Positions 32,025-42,785 of a stretch of 64,000 nt of DNA are shown here, piece after piece. The DNA comes from Madurella fahalii (taxonomy: Eukaryota > Ascomycota > Sordariomycetes > Sordariales), in contig CM056877.1 of NCBI GenBank assembly GCA_029876055.1, positions 2,108,001-2,172,000 of the forward strand, written 5' to 3'. Position 1 is the stretch's first letter; every line of letters begins with the position of its first letter. The position numbers and the translations under genes are program-made. The notes beneath the pieces are model-generated. The model was not told where the DNA came from, searched no databases, and worked only from the letters and a program-made list of their open reading frames with translations.

Positions 32025-33919
32025 ATGCACATCCGTGAGATGCTGGCGGACGCCGAGAGGACAGGCGAGCCGTCCTTCTCGTTCGAATACTTTCCGCCCA
32101 AGACAGCACAGGGCGTGCAGAACCTCTACGAGCGTATGGAGCGCATGTACAATTTTGGCCCCAAGTTCATCGACATCACATGGGGCGCCGGCGGGCGCAT
32201 CGCCGAGCTGACGTGTGAGATGGTGGTGCAGGCACAGACGTACCTGGGGCTCGAGGCATGCATGCACCTTACCTGCACCGACATGGGCGAAGAGAAGGTC
32301 AACGATGCCTTGAAGAAGGCGTACAAGGCCGGCTGCACCAACATCCTAGCCCTCCGGGGCGACCCTCCGCGCGAGAAGGAGAAGTGGGAGGCTACCGAAG
32401 GCGGCTTCCGCTACGCTCGCGACCTCGTGGCCCACATCCGCAAGACGTACGGCAACCACTTCGACATTGGCGTTGCCGGTTACCCCGAGGGCTGCGACGA
32501 TAACAAGGACGAGGACCAGCTGCTCGACCACCTTAAGGAAAAGGTCGACATGGGCGCCTCGTTTATTGTTACTCAGATGTTCTACGACGTCGACAACTTC
32601 CTCCGCTGGGTCGAGAAAGTTAGGGCCCGCGGCATCACGGTACCCATCGTGCCCGGCATTATGCCCATCGCCACCTACGCCAGCTTCCTGCGCCGTGCGA
32701 ATCACATGAACTGCAAGATCCCGGAAGATTGGCTTGCCAAGCTCGAGCCGGTCAAAAACGACGATGTGGCCGTTCGTGATATTGGCAAGACGCTCGTCGC
32801 CGACATGTGCCGCAAGATTCTGGCTGCCGGCATCCGCCACCTACACTTTTACACCATGAACCTAGCCCAGGCGACGCGCATGGTTCTGGAGGAACTGGAT
32901 TGGATGCCGTCAGCGAAGCGGCCGCTGAAGCATGCGCTCCCATGGAAGCAATCCCTGGGTTTCGGGCGCCGTGGCGAGGATGTTCGGCCTATCTTCTGGC
33001 GCAACCGCAACAAGTCGTACATAGCGCGCACTCAGGACTGGGATGAGTTCCCCAACGGCCGCTGGGGTGATTCCAGGTCTCCGGCTTTCGGCGAGCTGGA
33101 TGCCTACGGCATTGGCTTGACCGGCACCAACGAACAGAACCGCAAGAAATGGGGCGAGCCCACATGCGTCAAGGACATCGCCAATCTGTTCATCCGCTAC
33201 CTGAATAAGGAGATTGAGTACCTTCCCTGGAGTGAGGCGCCAGTGGCTGAGGAGGCCGACCTCATCAAGGCCGACCTGATTGATCTCAACAGCCGCGGCC
33301 TGATTACGGTGAACTCACAGCCCGCAGTCAACGGTGCCAAGTCGACCCACCCTGTTCACGGCTGGGGCCCGGCAAAGGGCTACGTCTACCAAAAGGCGTA
33401 TCTAGAGATGCTCGTTTCGCCCGAGCTGTTTCCTGAAATCAAACGCCGTATCGGGAGCCACCCCGACATGACGTACCACGCAGTGACCAGAACCGGCAAT
33501 CTCGAGACGAACGCAGAGTCTGAAGCACCCAATGCCGTCACGTGGGGTGTCTTCCCTGGGAAGGAGATCGTCCAGCCCACTATCGTCGAGAGAATTAGCT
33601 TCCTCGCCTGGAAGGACGAAGCATTCCAGCTTGGAACGGAGTGGGCGCGCTGCTACGAGGCCGGCACCCCCAGCCGCTTGCTTCTCGAGCAGATCATGGA
33701 CACGTGGTATCTAGTCAATATCGGTAAGATAGCCTCGGGCAATAGGATTCTTTTGCAATCCGCAGCACTAACAGGCATGCAGTAAACAATGACTTCCACC
33801 AGGGACACATACTCTTTGATCTCCTAAAAGACCTGAAGGTTCAAGACCTAGACAAGGTCCCCGAATCTCAGAGCAACGGAGTTCACGGTCTTGCGAACGG
33901 CACTGTGACTTCTGCATAG
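32025..33919 (+). CDS. MET13: Methylenetetrahydrofolate reductase (Met13 type)
   Basis: Two exons, 32025-33723 and 33783-33919, giving 611 aa; the 59-nt intron has branch CACTAAC and acceptor CAG. The product reduces 5,10-methylene-THF to 5-methyl-THF, the methyl donor for methionine synthase. The FAD-binding TIM barrel covers about residues 1-300: FEYFPPKT with the catalytic-type Glu, DITWGAGG, LALRGDPP, ITQMFYDVDNF-like FIVTQMFYDVDNF, and HFYTMN. The C-terminal half is the regulatory domain typical of eukaryotic MTHFR (RPIFWRNR, DEFPNGRWGDSRSPAFG, VTWGVFPGKEIVQPT, LVNIVNNDF), where S-adenosylmethionine inhibits in yeast and mammals. The pattern follows yeast Met13 more closely than Met12. 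The last exon encodes a short divergent Ser/Asn tail. Confidence 0.95.
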
Positions 33920-35142
33920 TGTCTCGCTCGGCAGACATATTTTTTCAACATTTTTGCATGGCCGTAATACATTTCAACCGCCCAACTTGCACACCAAACA
34001 CACTTTAATATCCATCGATCCATCCGCAGGCCTGGAGCAGGACGAAGAACCGGGCCTAGCAAAAACACGCATTATAACGAGACAACGCATTCAACAATCG
34101 GCATTTGATTTAACATACAAGCAGCATGCATATGGAAAGGCGTTTTCATGAGTTAGTGGGGAGGCGCCAGGGCGAACAAAAGGAATGCGCATGAACGCGG
34201 TCATGGGCATTCCCAAATGGTCTCGGTCTGGATTTTTCAACAAAAAGGAAGGCTAAGTAGGCATGTTGGAATAGGATGGATGGATGATTAAAATCATTCG
34301 TAGACAGGCTTTCATAAAGAGGGGGCCGGGCTGAACTGGGCCGAAGGAAAGAAAGGGGAGGGAGTACCATGGCCCAAGATCAACTCGGTTTTTCATGCAT
34401 ACATTCACCGCCGATATCTCAACGATACCCAGGGGAAATTTAGGACCGGTTTTAAGATTTTTTTGGTGGTTCTATATTCATGTATAGCTTTCCAAGATTT
34501 CTCATTGGTTGTTGTGTTCGGTCCGTCAAGGGCAGTTCAACAAGGGCCCTAGAAAAGGGGAAATGGAGATGTACGCTTGGCCCTTAACAGTACAGTAAGG
34601 ATGCTGTTTCGGGATAAAATAACGTTTCAACACTGGCGCGGGAGAAGAGGAAGGGGGCAATTATCAGGTCTTCACGTCGGATCGAGTAGATACCCTAGCA
34701 AGCAAACAACGCGCAAATCTGCAACATCTAGACCCAGTATTGAGGCTACTGCTTGTGATGTCGGCTGTCTCTCTGTCCGTCTCCATGCCAGCTCATCTCA
34801 GTCCGGTTACCTTTGTTATTAGCTAGTAGAAGTCGAACCCCTATTGTTCGATGCATCATCACCACCCCCAAGCGAGCATGAGCAGGTTACACCGAGAACG
34901 AGGGTTTCGGCCATCATCAGGACCGTAACACCCATGCGTATGTACGTGTAATGTGCATGTGTATTTGCGCCATGTAGTTGAAGCTGTACTACTACTAGTA
35001 CTACTACTGCCTTCCCAAGTTTCTTAACCAGCAAACTGCAGCCAAGCCGGCCACGGCATAGCAAACACAGCAGCCAAAAGCCACATGCACACACACAAAC
35101 TTCACACACGCCAAAAGGCGCTTAGACGACTCCTAGAAACCA
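33920..35142. other. Convergent intergenic region MTHFR / Rmn1-like gene
   Basis: About 1.2 kb between two stop codons, with both 3'UTRs. It includes a small TAC/CTA triplet repeat near 34986-35009. No gene supported on either strand. Confidence 0.6.
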
Positions 35143-37816
35143 CTAATAACCCCATTGGTTCTCATCCGCAACCTCATAGTCCATATTCTGGTCCTGGGCC
35201 TGGTCATCCGGCGGCACCGGCGGTCGTTCAAGTAGTATGTGCACGTCCTTATCGCTGCTACTGCTACCCGCGACGTTGTCCGACATCAGATGATGATGTT
35301 GCTGCTGCTGCTGCTGCTGCCTTGCTTTGGCAGCCGCGGTGGTGGCGGCGGCGGCGGCAACGCGCGCATTACCCAAGCCGGTGCCGTTGGCGGTGCTCGT
35401 CGCGCCCGGGGTGCTGGGGTTGGTGGCCGTTGCGCCGCCGGGGGTGGTGGGGAGGGAGCCGGTTGAGCCGTTGGATCCGCCCCAGGTCAGCTCGAGGGCG
35501 CCTTCGATGCCGGGAATCTCCTTGTTGTTCAGCAGTACGCTGTTGAAGAACTTCTCTGCGGTTTTGCGATCTTTGAAGGTGATTTCGGTTGAGGAGAAGC
35601 TGGATTGGATGTCGGTGAACTCGCCGATGCCCTGCGATTTCTTGTCAGATGTCGATGCTGCCACCCGCACCTAATTTGAGCTGAGCGGAGGGGAACTTAC
35701 AAAAAGGTACTGCCGCAACATCTCGTCCTTTTCGGACACGGTAAAGTCCACACCGGTCAGGACGACCTTCTTGGGCCGGTTATCAAGCGAATACGCGGCA
35801 TACGCGGCATGGACGTTAGCACGACCGCGCGGCCCGCCACGGTAGCCGTGACTGCCGCGCGGATTGTATCCGTAGTATGATGACCCCCGCCATCCACCTC
35901 TTCCCCGCGCGTATCCAGAGCCACCCCTGGCGGACCACGGCGCTGGGGCCTCCATGACGGCGTCGGGATCAAGACCCATCTCCCTAGCCTCCGCCTCTAA
36001 TGCCGCCAGCTGGGCGCGGAGAGCTTCCGTCTTTGACGGTTTCTGGTCGCCTTCGCTCGCTTCTCCCGCTTTGGCGCCGTTGCGCTGCGCGAGTTTGGCT
36101 TCCAGCCTCGCCTTCTCCTCCAGCCGCTTGGCAAGGAGTTCTTTTTGCCGCTTCTCGAGGTCCTGTTGCTGGCGCGCTAGCTCCTCCATTCTCTTCGTCT
36201 TCTCCTCAAACGCCTTTTGCTTCTCTTCTTGCTTCCTCATGAACTCGTCCATGTCGATTTCGGTTTGGGCGCCAGACTTATCTGCGCCGGCTGATGAGGA
36301 GCCGTTGGTGGATTTCGCCTTGCTGTGGTCATGCGAAACCCCTGTCGCTGGCAGGGCGGACCCATCGTCTTTATACCAAAAGACCTTGACGAAGCGGTTG
36401 TCGAAAATGACCTTTGGCGACTGGTAGGCTGCATTGGCAGAGGCCCAACTGTCGAATTTGACAATGGCCAGTCTCTTATACGGCTGCATTGAAACTTCCA
36501 GAATGGTGCCGAACTGAGAGAAGAAGTCCTTAACCTGGTCTTCGCTGAAGTTTTCCTCTGGGATGTTCTCTACCACGATTGTGGACTTGGTTCTGTCAAA
36601 GACGGGCCCCTCCGCAGAGAATGGCGCTCTCTCCGCTCGTCTTTGACGGTTCTGATGTTTTCCTGTCTTATGTCTCGGTTGTTGTTGGCCGACTTCGGGC
36701 AAGAGTGACTGCTGCCCCTGTAGATGACCCGGACCGTTAAACATACCAGGCATAAGAGCATTGTTCGGGTCGTATTCTACTCGGCGGTTAGCTGCTTCCG
36801 TTGCAATTCAGCTCACAACTTGTGGCACATACCTTCGACGGCCTGGGCCAGCGGCACCGGCTGCATGCTTCCGAAAGGGGCGCCCGGCAAGGGGGGGTAA
36901 ACCGGGTCATTGCTGTGCTCAAACATGCAGTTACTCCCACGCTGACAGTACCCTTTCTTCTCCCAATCACGGCATTTAGTTCTTCTCTTGGGAAGGTGAC
37001 CGCCCTGCGATAGTAGATCGGGCATTGGGTGGCCAGCAGCCAGGCTCATGCCAAAGATCGCGTCCATGGCGCGGTTAGAATCAAAATATCCGACCGTCGA
37101 GGGGGCGGGAGGGCCTTGGGCTGGCAATGGGCCGGCGGGCGGGAAAGGAGGAACGGATGGAGCAGCACCCCTGACGCCGCCCATGTCGTCCTGTCTACCA
37201 CCACGGCCGCGCCGAGGCTGCTTGAACGGCCTTCCGCCAAAACCAGCATCTCTGCTATTTTGAGTGTTGGGGTCATCCCAATCGCTGTACCCTCGCTTCC
37301 TCGATCCGTTCTGGAAAGGCTGCGGCGGATACGCCGGGCCCTGGGGCATGGGAACGTCATCGTAGAACGAACCGGGCGGCTGGACGGCGGCAGAAGCTGG
37401 AAGGGGTGCCTGCTTGGGGGGCGGGGGAGGAGCGCCTGGAAGGTAGGATCGGTATGCGATAGCGTCAAAGACATCGCTCACGAAAACGGAGGAATCTGTT
37501 GGAGATGCGAGTGAGCCCAAAGACGTCGAGAACACAGAAGGTGGGGTCGCATATAGGACGGCGCACACCTTCTTTGAGGAAATCTGGTATTTCCTCCTCG
37601 CAGAGCTTCCGTACGTCCTTGACGTCGCCGTCATGCCGCAAGAGGGCCAATACATAGTCGGCAAGCACGTCTGCGTCGGCATCGGATCTGTGGCAATGGG
37701 CAGCAAGGAGTCAGTCAAAGGGGAATACAAGACAAGGCGAGAAGGACGCACGTGTTCTCGAGTCGCTTGACAATCCATTTCTTAAGGTGAGGTGAGTGTT
37801 CCTCAGGGAACAGCAT
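35143..37816 (-). CDS. RMN1: RBM26/RBM27-Rmn1-like RNA-binding protein (PWI-like, CCCH, RRM)
   Basis: Five exons: 37816-37752, 37687-37569, 37495-36833, 36776-35701 and 35670-35143, giving 816 aa; all introns are GT-AG. Domains in order: an N-terminal PWI-like helical domain (about 1-75; HSPHLKKWIVKRLENT...LCEEEIPDFL); a Pro/Gly/Arg-rich linker; a CCCH finger C-x8-C-x5-C-x3-H (CRDWEKKGYCQRGSNCMFEH); an RRM with RNP2 TIVVENIP and RNP1-like LAIVKFDS; a Glu/Lys/Arg coiled coil; RG-rich repeats; and a second RRM-like domain split by the last intron. This order is that of human RBM26/27 and fission-yeast Rmn1, partners of the Red1/Mtl1 (PAXT/MTREC) nuclear RNA surveillance machinery. A nuclear role in RNA decay is inferred. 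A CAG/CAA-type repeat gives poly-Gln near the C-terminus. Confidence 0.88.
35299..35326. repeat. (TGC)n repeat encoding poly-Gln in the Rmn1-like protein
   Basis: TGC triplets on the + strand read as CAG on the - strand and give about seven consecutive Gln, next to a His triplet, in the low-complexity C-terminal tail. Confidence 0.9.
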
Positions 37817-38522
37817 CGTGGCTCGTTGGGAACCGAAATGGCGGTGGCGTATTTCCGTCAGGTCGCTCTATCCATGGATGGCTTCGTGAGGTAAAACTAG
37901 TGCTGCAATCGAATGAGGCGTCTGGGTGTTCCGCCGGTCTTGTTGCAACTCCGGGGATGGTAGATTTATGCGATGCTACCTGGTTTGCGCGATGTTCGAT
38001 CGAGTCGCGTTCGCTCGAAGAAAGTTCGAGCAGGGATCTTCTCGCACGGCCTTCGTAATTACGATGTAACGCCACGAAACATACGCTTGCCTGTGAGTGT
38101 CTCGTCCCTCTCAGAAGCGCATGTGATTGCCTAAGGGACCTTATGTTTTCGCTGCAGCGTTTCAAAGCTTACAGTTTGCAGTCATTAAAATTATGAATGA
38201 CCGCGATCGGCAGGGTGTGATAGGTGAATGTTCTGTCTCGAGTCCAGAGGAAACACTAACTTAAGCGCTCAGCACGTGTAATGAGAAGGCCGCATTCGGC
38301 GCCATGTGCAAAATCAGGGCCTGCGTACCGTTGTCTAGTCCTAAACTATGCCTCCAGAGCCACCCCCAAAAAGCAAGTTAAATATGTCTAAAGCGCCCCT
38401 GTCTATGTAGACACTATCCAACTCCAGTCGGCATATGCAGAGTCTAGCCATGGCCACTACTGGTACAAGCATATACAAGTAATGTACACCAACCGTTTTA
38501 TCATACACCACCCCTTCGGCCC
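37817..38522. other. Upstream region of the Rmn1-like gene
   Basis: It holds the promoter of the leftward RNA-binding gene and the 3' flank of the leftward PPR gene. Short frames only; nothing else supported. Confidence 0.55.
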
Positions 38523-41500
38523 TTACCGCCTACCCCTTTTCAATGCTTTCACAACATCATCCGTCTCGAGCTGTTGCTCTGCCAGCTCCTCCACATTTAG
38601 AAACCCGCCTTCGGACCATATATCGTCGTATAACACCGGCTTCTCCCGCTCTTTTTTCTCCCTTGTCCTCTCTGGCCCCCGTCCGCCTCTCCTCCGCTCC
38701 CTTCTTTCCGGCACTCCCCTTTCCGGCACTCCCCTTTCCGGCGCTCTCTCCGATCTGATCGCACCCCCAGTATCCTTGGACGCCGTCTGCCCTTGCGGCG
38801 GCGCAGCCGACTCGTCGGCATCCGTGGACGCACCATGGTGTGACCACATGTCGTCGTAAACCGCATATCTCTGCTCCCGATTTTCTCCCCTTTCCATCTC
38901 GCGTCTCCGCTCTCTCTCCTCTTTCTTCCTCTGCCTTGTCTCTTCTGCCAACTGCTCCATCCTCTCCCTTCTTCTTTCCATCCACTCCTGCCTATTCTCA
39001 TCCTCCTGCTGCTGGTCCTCGGCAACCCTGCCCTCGTCGTCGTCCCCTAGCTCCTCCACCGCCAGCTGCTCCCTAAAGTACGCCTCGTTGTCGTCCTCGG
39101 GCTCGGGTTTCGCCCCGGCCTTCTCCTCCTCCCCAAAGACCCTGGCCTCGAACTTGGAGCCTGACCGCACCATGGTGGTCACGGCCCTGACCGTCTTAGG
39201 GCACCGGCTCGTGATGAAGTCAAACTCCCTCGCCGCCTCGTGCGACCAAAGCCGCATCTGGTCCAGGTCCATGTACTCCTTGGCCAGGATGATCAGGGTG
39301 TGCGCGATCGGCCTCGGCCGGTCTGGGCTGCTCCCTAGACGGCGCAGCTCGAGGGGGAGCCGGTTCTTGGACTTTTCCATCTTGACGCGCACCCGGTACC
39401 AGCCGGCCCACTGCGGCATGAGCACGCTCTCGCACGTCGTAAACGCCTCGCGCCACTCCTTGAGCCTTGCGAGCGCCTGGACGTAGTAGTTCCAATTCTT
39501 GCTGTCGAGCTCGAACCCGAGGCTGCGGACCTCGTCCACCGTGGCCATGAGACCGGCGGCGTCCCCTTCCTCGAGGTGCAGCCGCTGCATCGTCTTGAGC
39601 GGGTCGCTCAGGCGGAACCTCATGCCGTACGCGACCGGCTTGGAGGCCGCCTCTAGCTCCTTGTTGAGGAGTGCCGCCGCCGTCCCCGCACGCCGCGCTG
39701 TCCTCTGCACCACGACCCGCCACGTCTCCTTGACGCGGTCGTATTTCTTTTCGAAAAAGTCGGCGAGCATGATGTTGTGCAGCAGCTTGATCGGGATATC
39801 CTGAGGCGACGAGCGAGCCGGGTACCGACTGTTGTGGAGCTGTATCAGCTGGTGCACTGTCGCGTGCTCCCGCATCTGCGTCAGGATGAAGAGCATCTTG
39901 GAGTACAGGTTGACGACCGAGTGCACGCTGTCGGTCGAGCCACTGTCCACCCTCTCCATAGCCTTGTAAAACTCCTTTAGGATTCTCTGGAGGAAGTGCT
40001 GCCCGTCGCGGCCCTGTCTTTTGCTTGAAGGGAGCTCCTGCCATCGACCCAGAGCGTCGATGACCTTGGTCATGCGCCTTGCCGACTCGGGGAAGTTCAG
40101 CTTCGCCATCAACTTGTTGGTCCTCAGCGCCATGTGCGGTTCGCCGCTTTTGATAAACGTCGCCATGAGAAGGATGAAGTGGTCCGGCGTAGGGTCGAAG
40201 ACGCGTTCGCGATGGGCGACTCTCAGCAGATGCATGGCATGGTGAGATTGTCGGCAGTAGAGCAGCGCCAAGAGGAGGTGACTGTACGTGTCCTGGTTGT
40301 AAGTGATCCCTTGCGCCGACATGAACTCCAGCAGGCGGTTGACGGTCGTCAAGTCCCGCCGCTTGGCATTATGACTAAGGAGCGTGTTCCACAACAATGT
40401 GTAGTCGCCGGAGATCTTGCGCTCTTCAGTGACATTGAGGCAAAGCTTCTCGGCTTCTGCGTACCGGTCGTTCTGGCAGTATGCCAGCACCAGCGCCCTG
40501 ATCATGTTCACGCTCGGTTGGACATTCCGGTCCTTGGCCAGCTGGAAGAGTTCCAGCGTGTACTGGAGGTCGCCACGCCAGGCGGCCATGCCCATGATGG
40601 TTCCAAATGTGGTCGTGTCAGGCTCATGTTCCTGGCAAATGCGCAAGAAGAGTTTGACGGCCCCTTCGTAGTCACCGGCCTTTGTGTAAGCATTGAGCAA
40701 GACGTTCCACATGACTGAGTCGGGCGGCACCCCCGTCTTCTCGACGGCCTCCTCCATCACCTGACGGGCCCCCTCGGAGTCGCCCTTGACGGCATGCGCG
40801 TTCATGAGGGTCACAATGAATTTCGGTTCTTCTCCCACTCGGCTGTTGTGATGCTTGGCATACTCCTCGGCCAACCGTAGGATCGACTTGACATCACCGC
40901 GACCACTGTAGAAGGTCATGAACTTCCGGTACGCCCTCTCGTCTAAGCAGTTGTAGCTACGGTACCAGTCTCCAAGCACCTGTTCCATCCCACGTACATT
41001 GTGCGGGTGAAAGACCTCAATCATGGCGCGCAGGATGAAGTCGGCCACGCGCACTCCAGGGAGCGCCCTATATTTCCAGTAGAGTTCACCAGCGAGCCTC
41101 TTCCGGCCGCCTTCCACAGTGAGGGTGATGTAGCGTTCATACGAATGCGGGTCCTTGGCTCGATCGAGAATGAACACTGCATCAGATGGCCGGAACAGGT
41201 CCAGTGAGTGCCTGGCAAGATGGCTGAGGAACGCATCGACCTGGCCTGTCCGATGGGCCATGCTCTCCGGGTCACGTTCGAGGGCCTCGTACAATTGCTT
41301 CACTTTGGCCGTGAAGTTGCCGACCTTGGCTAGTGTAGGATAACCTCTGGTGCATTGTTCCGTGGCTTGACCGTCAGCCGATTCTGGTTCCGATCCCGAG
41401 CTTTGTTTTGATCGTAAGTCAGTGGTAAGTCTAGCATCCTGTGCCGCCTCTGACTCGGTTACAGACTCAGCGAACCGAGCAGTTACCGGTTTGACGGAAG

Positions 41501-42785
41501 GCTCGGCATTTCTCGATGCTGCCGACTCGGCGGTAGGCACGATACTACGTTCTTGTATTGACTCAACCGCAGGATTAGTATCCTGCGGGGATGATGAGAC
41601 AGTAGCAGCAGCTTGTATCGCCAACGATCTAGCCGTAGATCCCCCGGCAACAGTGCCTTCAGGCTGCGTTTTTGTCGGCTCAGCCATAAGGTCAGCCGCT
41701 GCTGTCAATTCTACCGCAGGCTCAGCGTTCTCCGCCTCATTTAAGTCAACCGTAGGCTGACTATCCCGAGCTACTCTCGGGCCAACGGTCTCAGTATCCT
41801 GAGCAGTTGCTGATTCGACCGGAGCTCTAGACTCTTGGACTGCCGGCAAGTCAACCCCAAGGCCATCATCCTGCTTGATGGTCGAAAAGAGCTCCCAGGC
41901 TTCCAGGACGATACTCCATGTCGAGTGCTCAAGTCCATAGGCCGCCAAATAATCCAGGCCCCGACCGAATCCACGCTGCTGGACGGCGGCTCTGAAAACT
42001 GACATGGCCGCTGGGGCATTGTGCAGGGTGAGTTGGGCCTTGATGGCAGCGCAAACTACCTGCTCGGTCCACTCGTTGGTCTGGTAGAGCGCAAACAGGT
42101 CATTGATTCTCAATGCTTCGACCGAGCGGGTAGATGACGAGAGGGCAAGTACAACATCGGTCCTGAACTCGGTTTTATGGGTTGGCTTGAGGTGCGTGTA
42201 GAGTTGGAAAATCTGATCGTAGGAGATGCTGCTGTCGGAATGCAGGAGTCTTCGCAGCGCGTCCGGGTCTGCAAACGTGGGCGTGGGTTCTCGCGAGGCA
42301 GGCCGTTCCGGTTCCTTCTCTTCGAGCGGGGGCTCCCAGCATTCCGGCTCTACAGCATGTTCTTCCAGCAATCCCTCCCCAGTAACTTGCGAATCCGTGG
42401 GAGGGTGTGACCGATAGGGAGCTGAGGAAGTGAAGAGACGCGATAGAGGCTTGGGCGGCCTTGAGCTTGACTCCAGATGTAGTGAACGGGTCGAATATGG
42501 CCTCCGCAAGAGCGCCATGAACCCTCCCGGATAGAGGAAATCGAGAAGCACAGTGGACTCTGTCGTCATCGTATCCGGCTTAGTGCTCGACTGGATGGGA
42601 ATCGCGGACCCCTTCTGTTCGGAATGCGGAGAGCGCATGACAACGTCGAGGAGCTCCAGATCGGCTGCTCCATGGTGCCAGAAGGCGGTATGGAGCTGAC
42701 GGCGACTTTGCAAACAGGTTCTGGACGTGGGGAGAACTCGCTGGAGGCTGCATGGCTCGATAGATGCCGCTGTCCTTTCCAGCAT
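38523..42785 (-). CDS. CYA5: Mitochondrial PPR protein of the Pet309/CYA-5 type
   Basis: Single exon. From ATG 42785 it gives 1420 aa; the frame is open 54 codons further upstream, but MLERTAASIEPCSLQRV fits the N-terminus I recall for this family and starts an Arg/Ser-rich, acid-poor presequence. An acidic, Ala/Val/Glu-rich low-complexity block spans about residues 320-500. Tandem 35-residue PPR motifs follow at about 600-880 (for example WNVLLNAYTKAGDYEGAVKLF, ALVLAYCQNDRYAEAEKLC, WNTLLSHNAKRRDLTTVNRLLEF). The rest of the middle is helical, ending in a Glu/Arg-rich coiled coil. Family knowledge: yeast Pet309 and Neurospora CYA-5 bind COX1 mRNA and are needed for Cox1 translation in mitochondria. 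Assignment to this orthologue rests on size, order and N-terminus, so it is good but not certain. Confidence 0.83.
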   Translation of the reverse strand: MLERTAASIEPCSLQRVLPTSRTCLQSRRQLHTAFWHHGAADLELLDVVMRSPHSEQKGSAIPIQSSTKPDTMTTESTVLLDFLYPGGFMALLRRPYSTRSLHLESSSRPPKPLSRLFTSSAPYRSHPPTDSQVTGEGLLEEHAVEPECWEPPLEEKEPERPASREPTPTFADPDALRRLLHSDSSISYDQIFQLYTHLKPTHKTEFRTDVVLALSSSTRSVEALRINDLFALYQTNEWTEQVVCAAIKAQLTLHNAPAAMSVFRAAVQQRGFGRGLDYLAAYGLEHSTWSIVLEAWELFSTIKQDDGLGVDLPAVQESRAPVESATAQDTETVGPRVARDSQPTVDLNEAENAEPAVELTAAADLMAEPTKTQPEGTVAGGSTARSLAIQAAATVSSSPQDTNPAVESIQERSIVPTAESAASRNAEPSVKPVTARFAESVTESEAAQDARLTTDLRSKQSSGSEPESADGQATEQCTRGYPTLAKVGNFTAKVKQLYEALERDPESMAHRTGQVDAFLSHLARHSLDLFRPSDAVFILDRAKDPHSYERYITLTVEGGRKRLAGELYWKYRALPGVRVADFILRAMIEVFHPHNVRGMEQVLGDWYRSYNCLDERAYRKFMTFYSGRGDVKSILRLAEEYAKHHNSRVGEEPKFIVTLMNAHAVKGDSEGARQVMEEAVEKTGVPPDSVMWNVLLNAYTKAGDYEGAVKLFLRICQEHEPDTTTFGTIMGMAAWRGDLQYTLELFQLAKDRNVQPSVNMIRALVLAYCQNDRYAEAEKLCLNVTEERKISGDYTLLWNTLLSHNAKRRDLTTVNRLLEFMSAQGITYNQDTYSHLLLALLYCRQSHHAMHLLRVAHRERVFDPTPDHFILLMATFIKSGEPHMALRTNKLMAKLNFPESARRMTKVIDALGRWQELPSSKRQGRDGQHFLQRILKEFYKAMERVDSGSTDSVHSVVNLYSKMLFILTQMREHATVHQLIQLHNSRYPARSSPQDIPIKLLHNIMLADFFEKKYDRVKETWRVVVQRTARRAGTAAALLNKELEAASKPVAYGMRFRLSDPLKTMQRLHLEEGDAAGLMATVDEVRSLGFELDSKNWNYYVQALARLKEWREAFTTCESVLMPQWAGWYRVRVKMEKSKNRLPLELRRLGSSPDRPRPIAHTLIILAKEYMDLDQMRLWSHEAAREFDFITSRCPKTVRAVTTMVRSGSKFEARVFGEEEKAGAKPEPEDDNEAYFREQLAVEELGDDDEGRVAEDQQQEDENRQEWMERRRERMEQLAEETRQRKKEERERRREMERGENREQRYAVYDDMWSHHGASTDADESAAPPQGQTASKDTGGAIRSERAPERGVPERGVPERRERRRGGRGPERTREKKEREKPVLYDDIWSEGGFLNVEELAEQQLETDDVVKALKRGRR

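Noticed and set aside
39220..40718. Antisense and alternative frames (274 codons -, 194 codons +) within the PPR gene
   Set aside because: GC-rich shadows in other frames of a confirmed long coding sequence, with biased composition and no domain.
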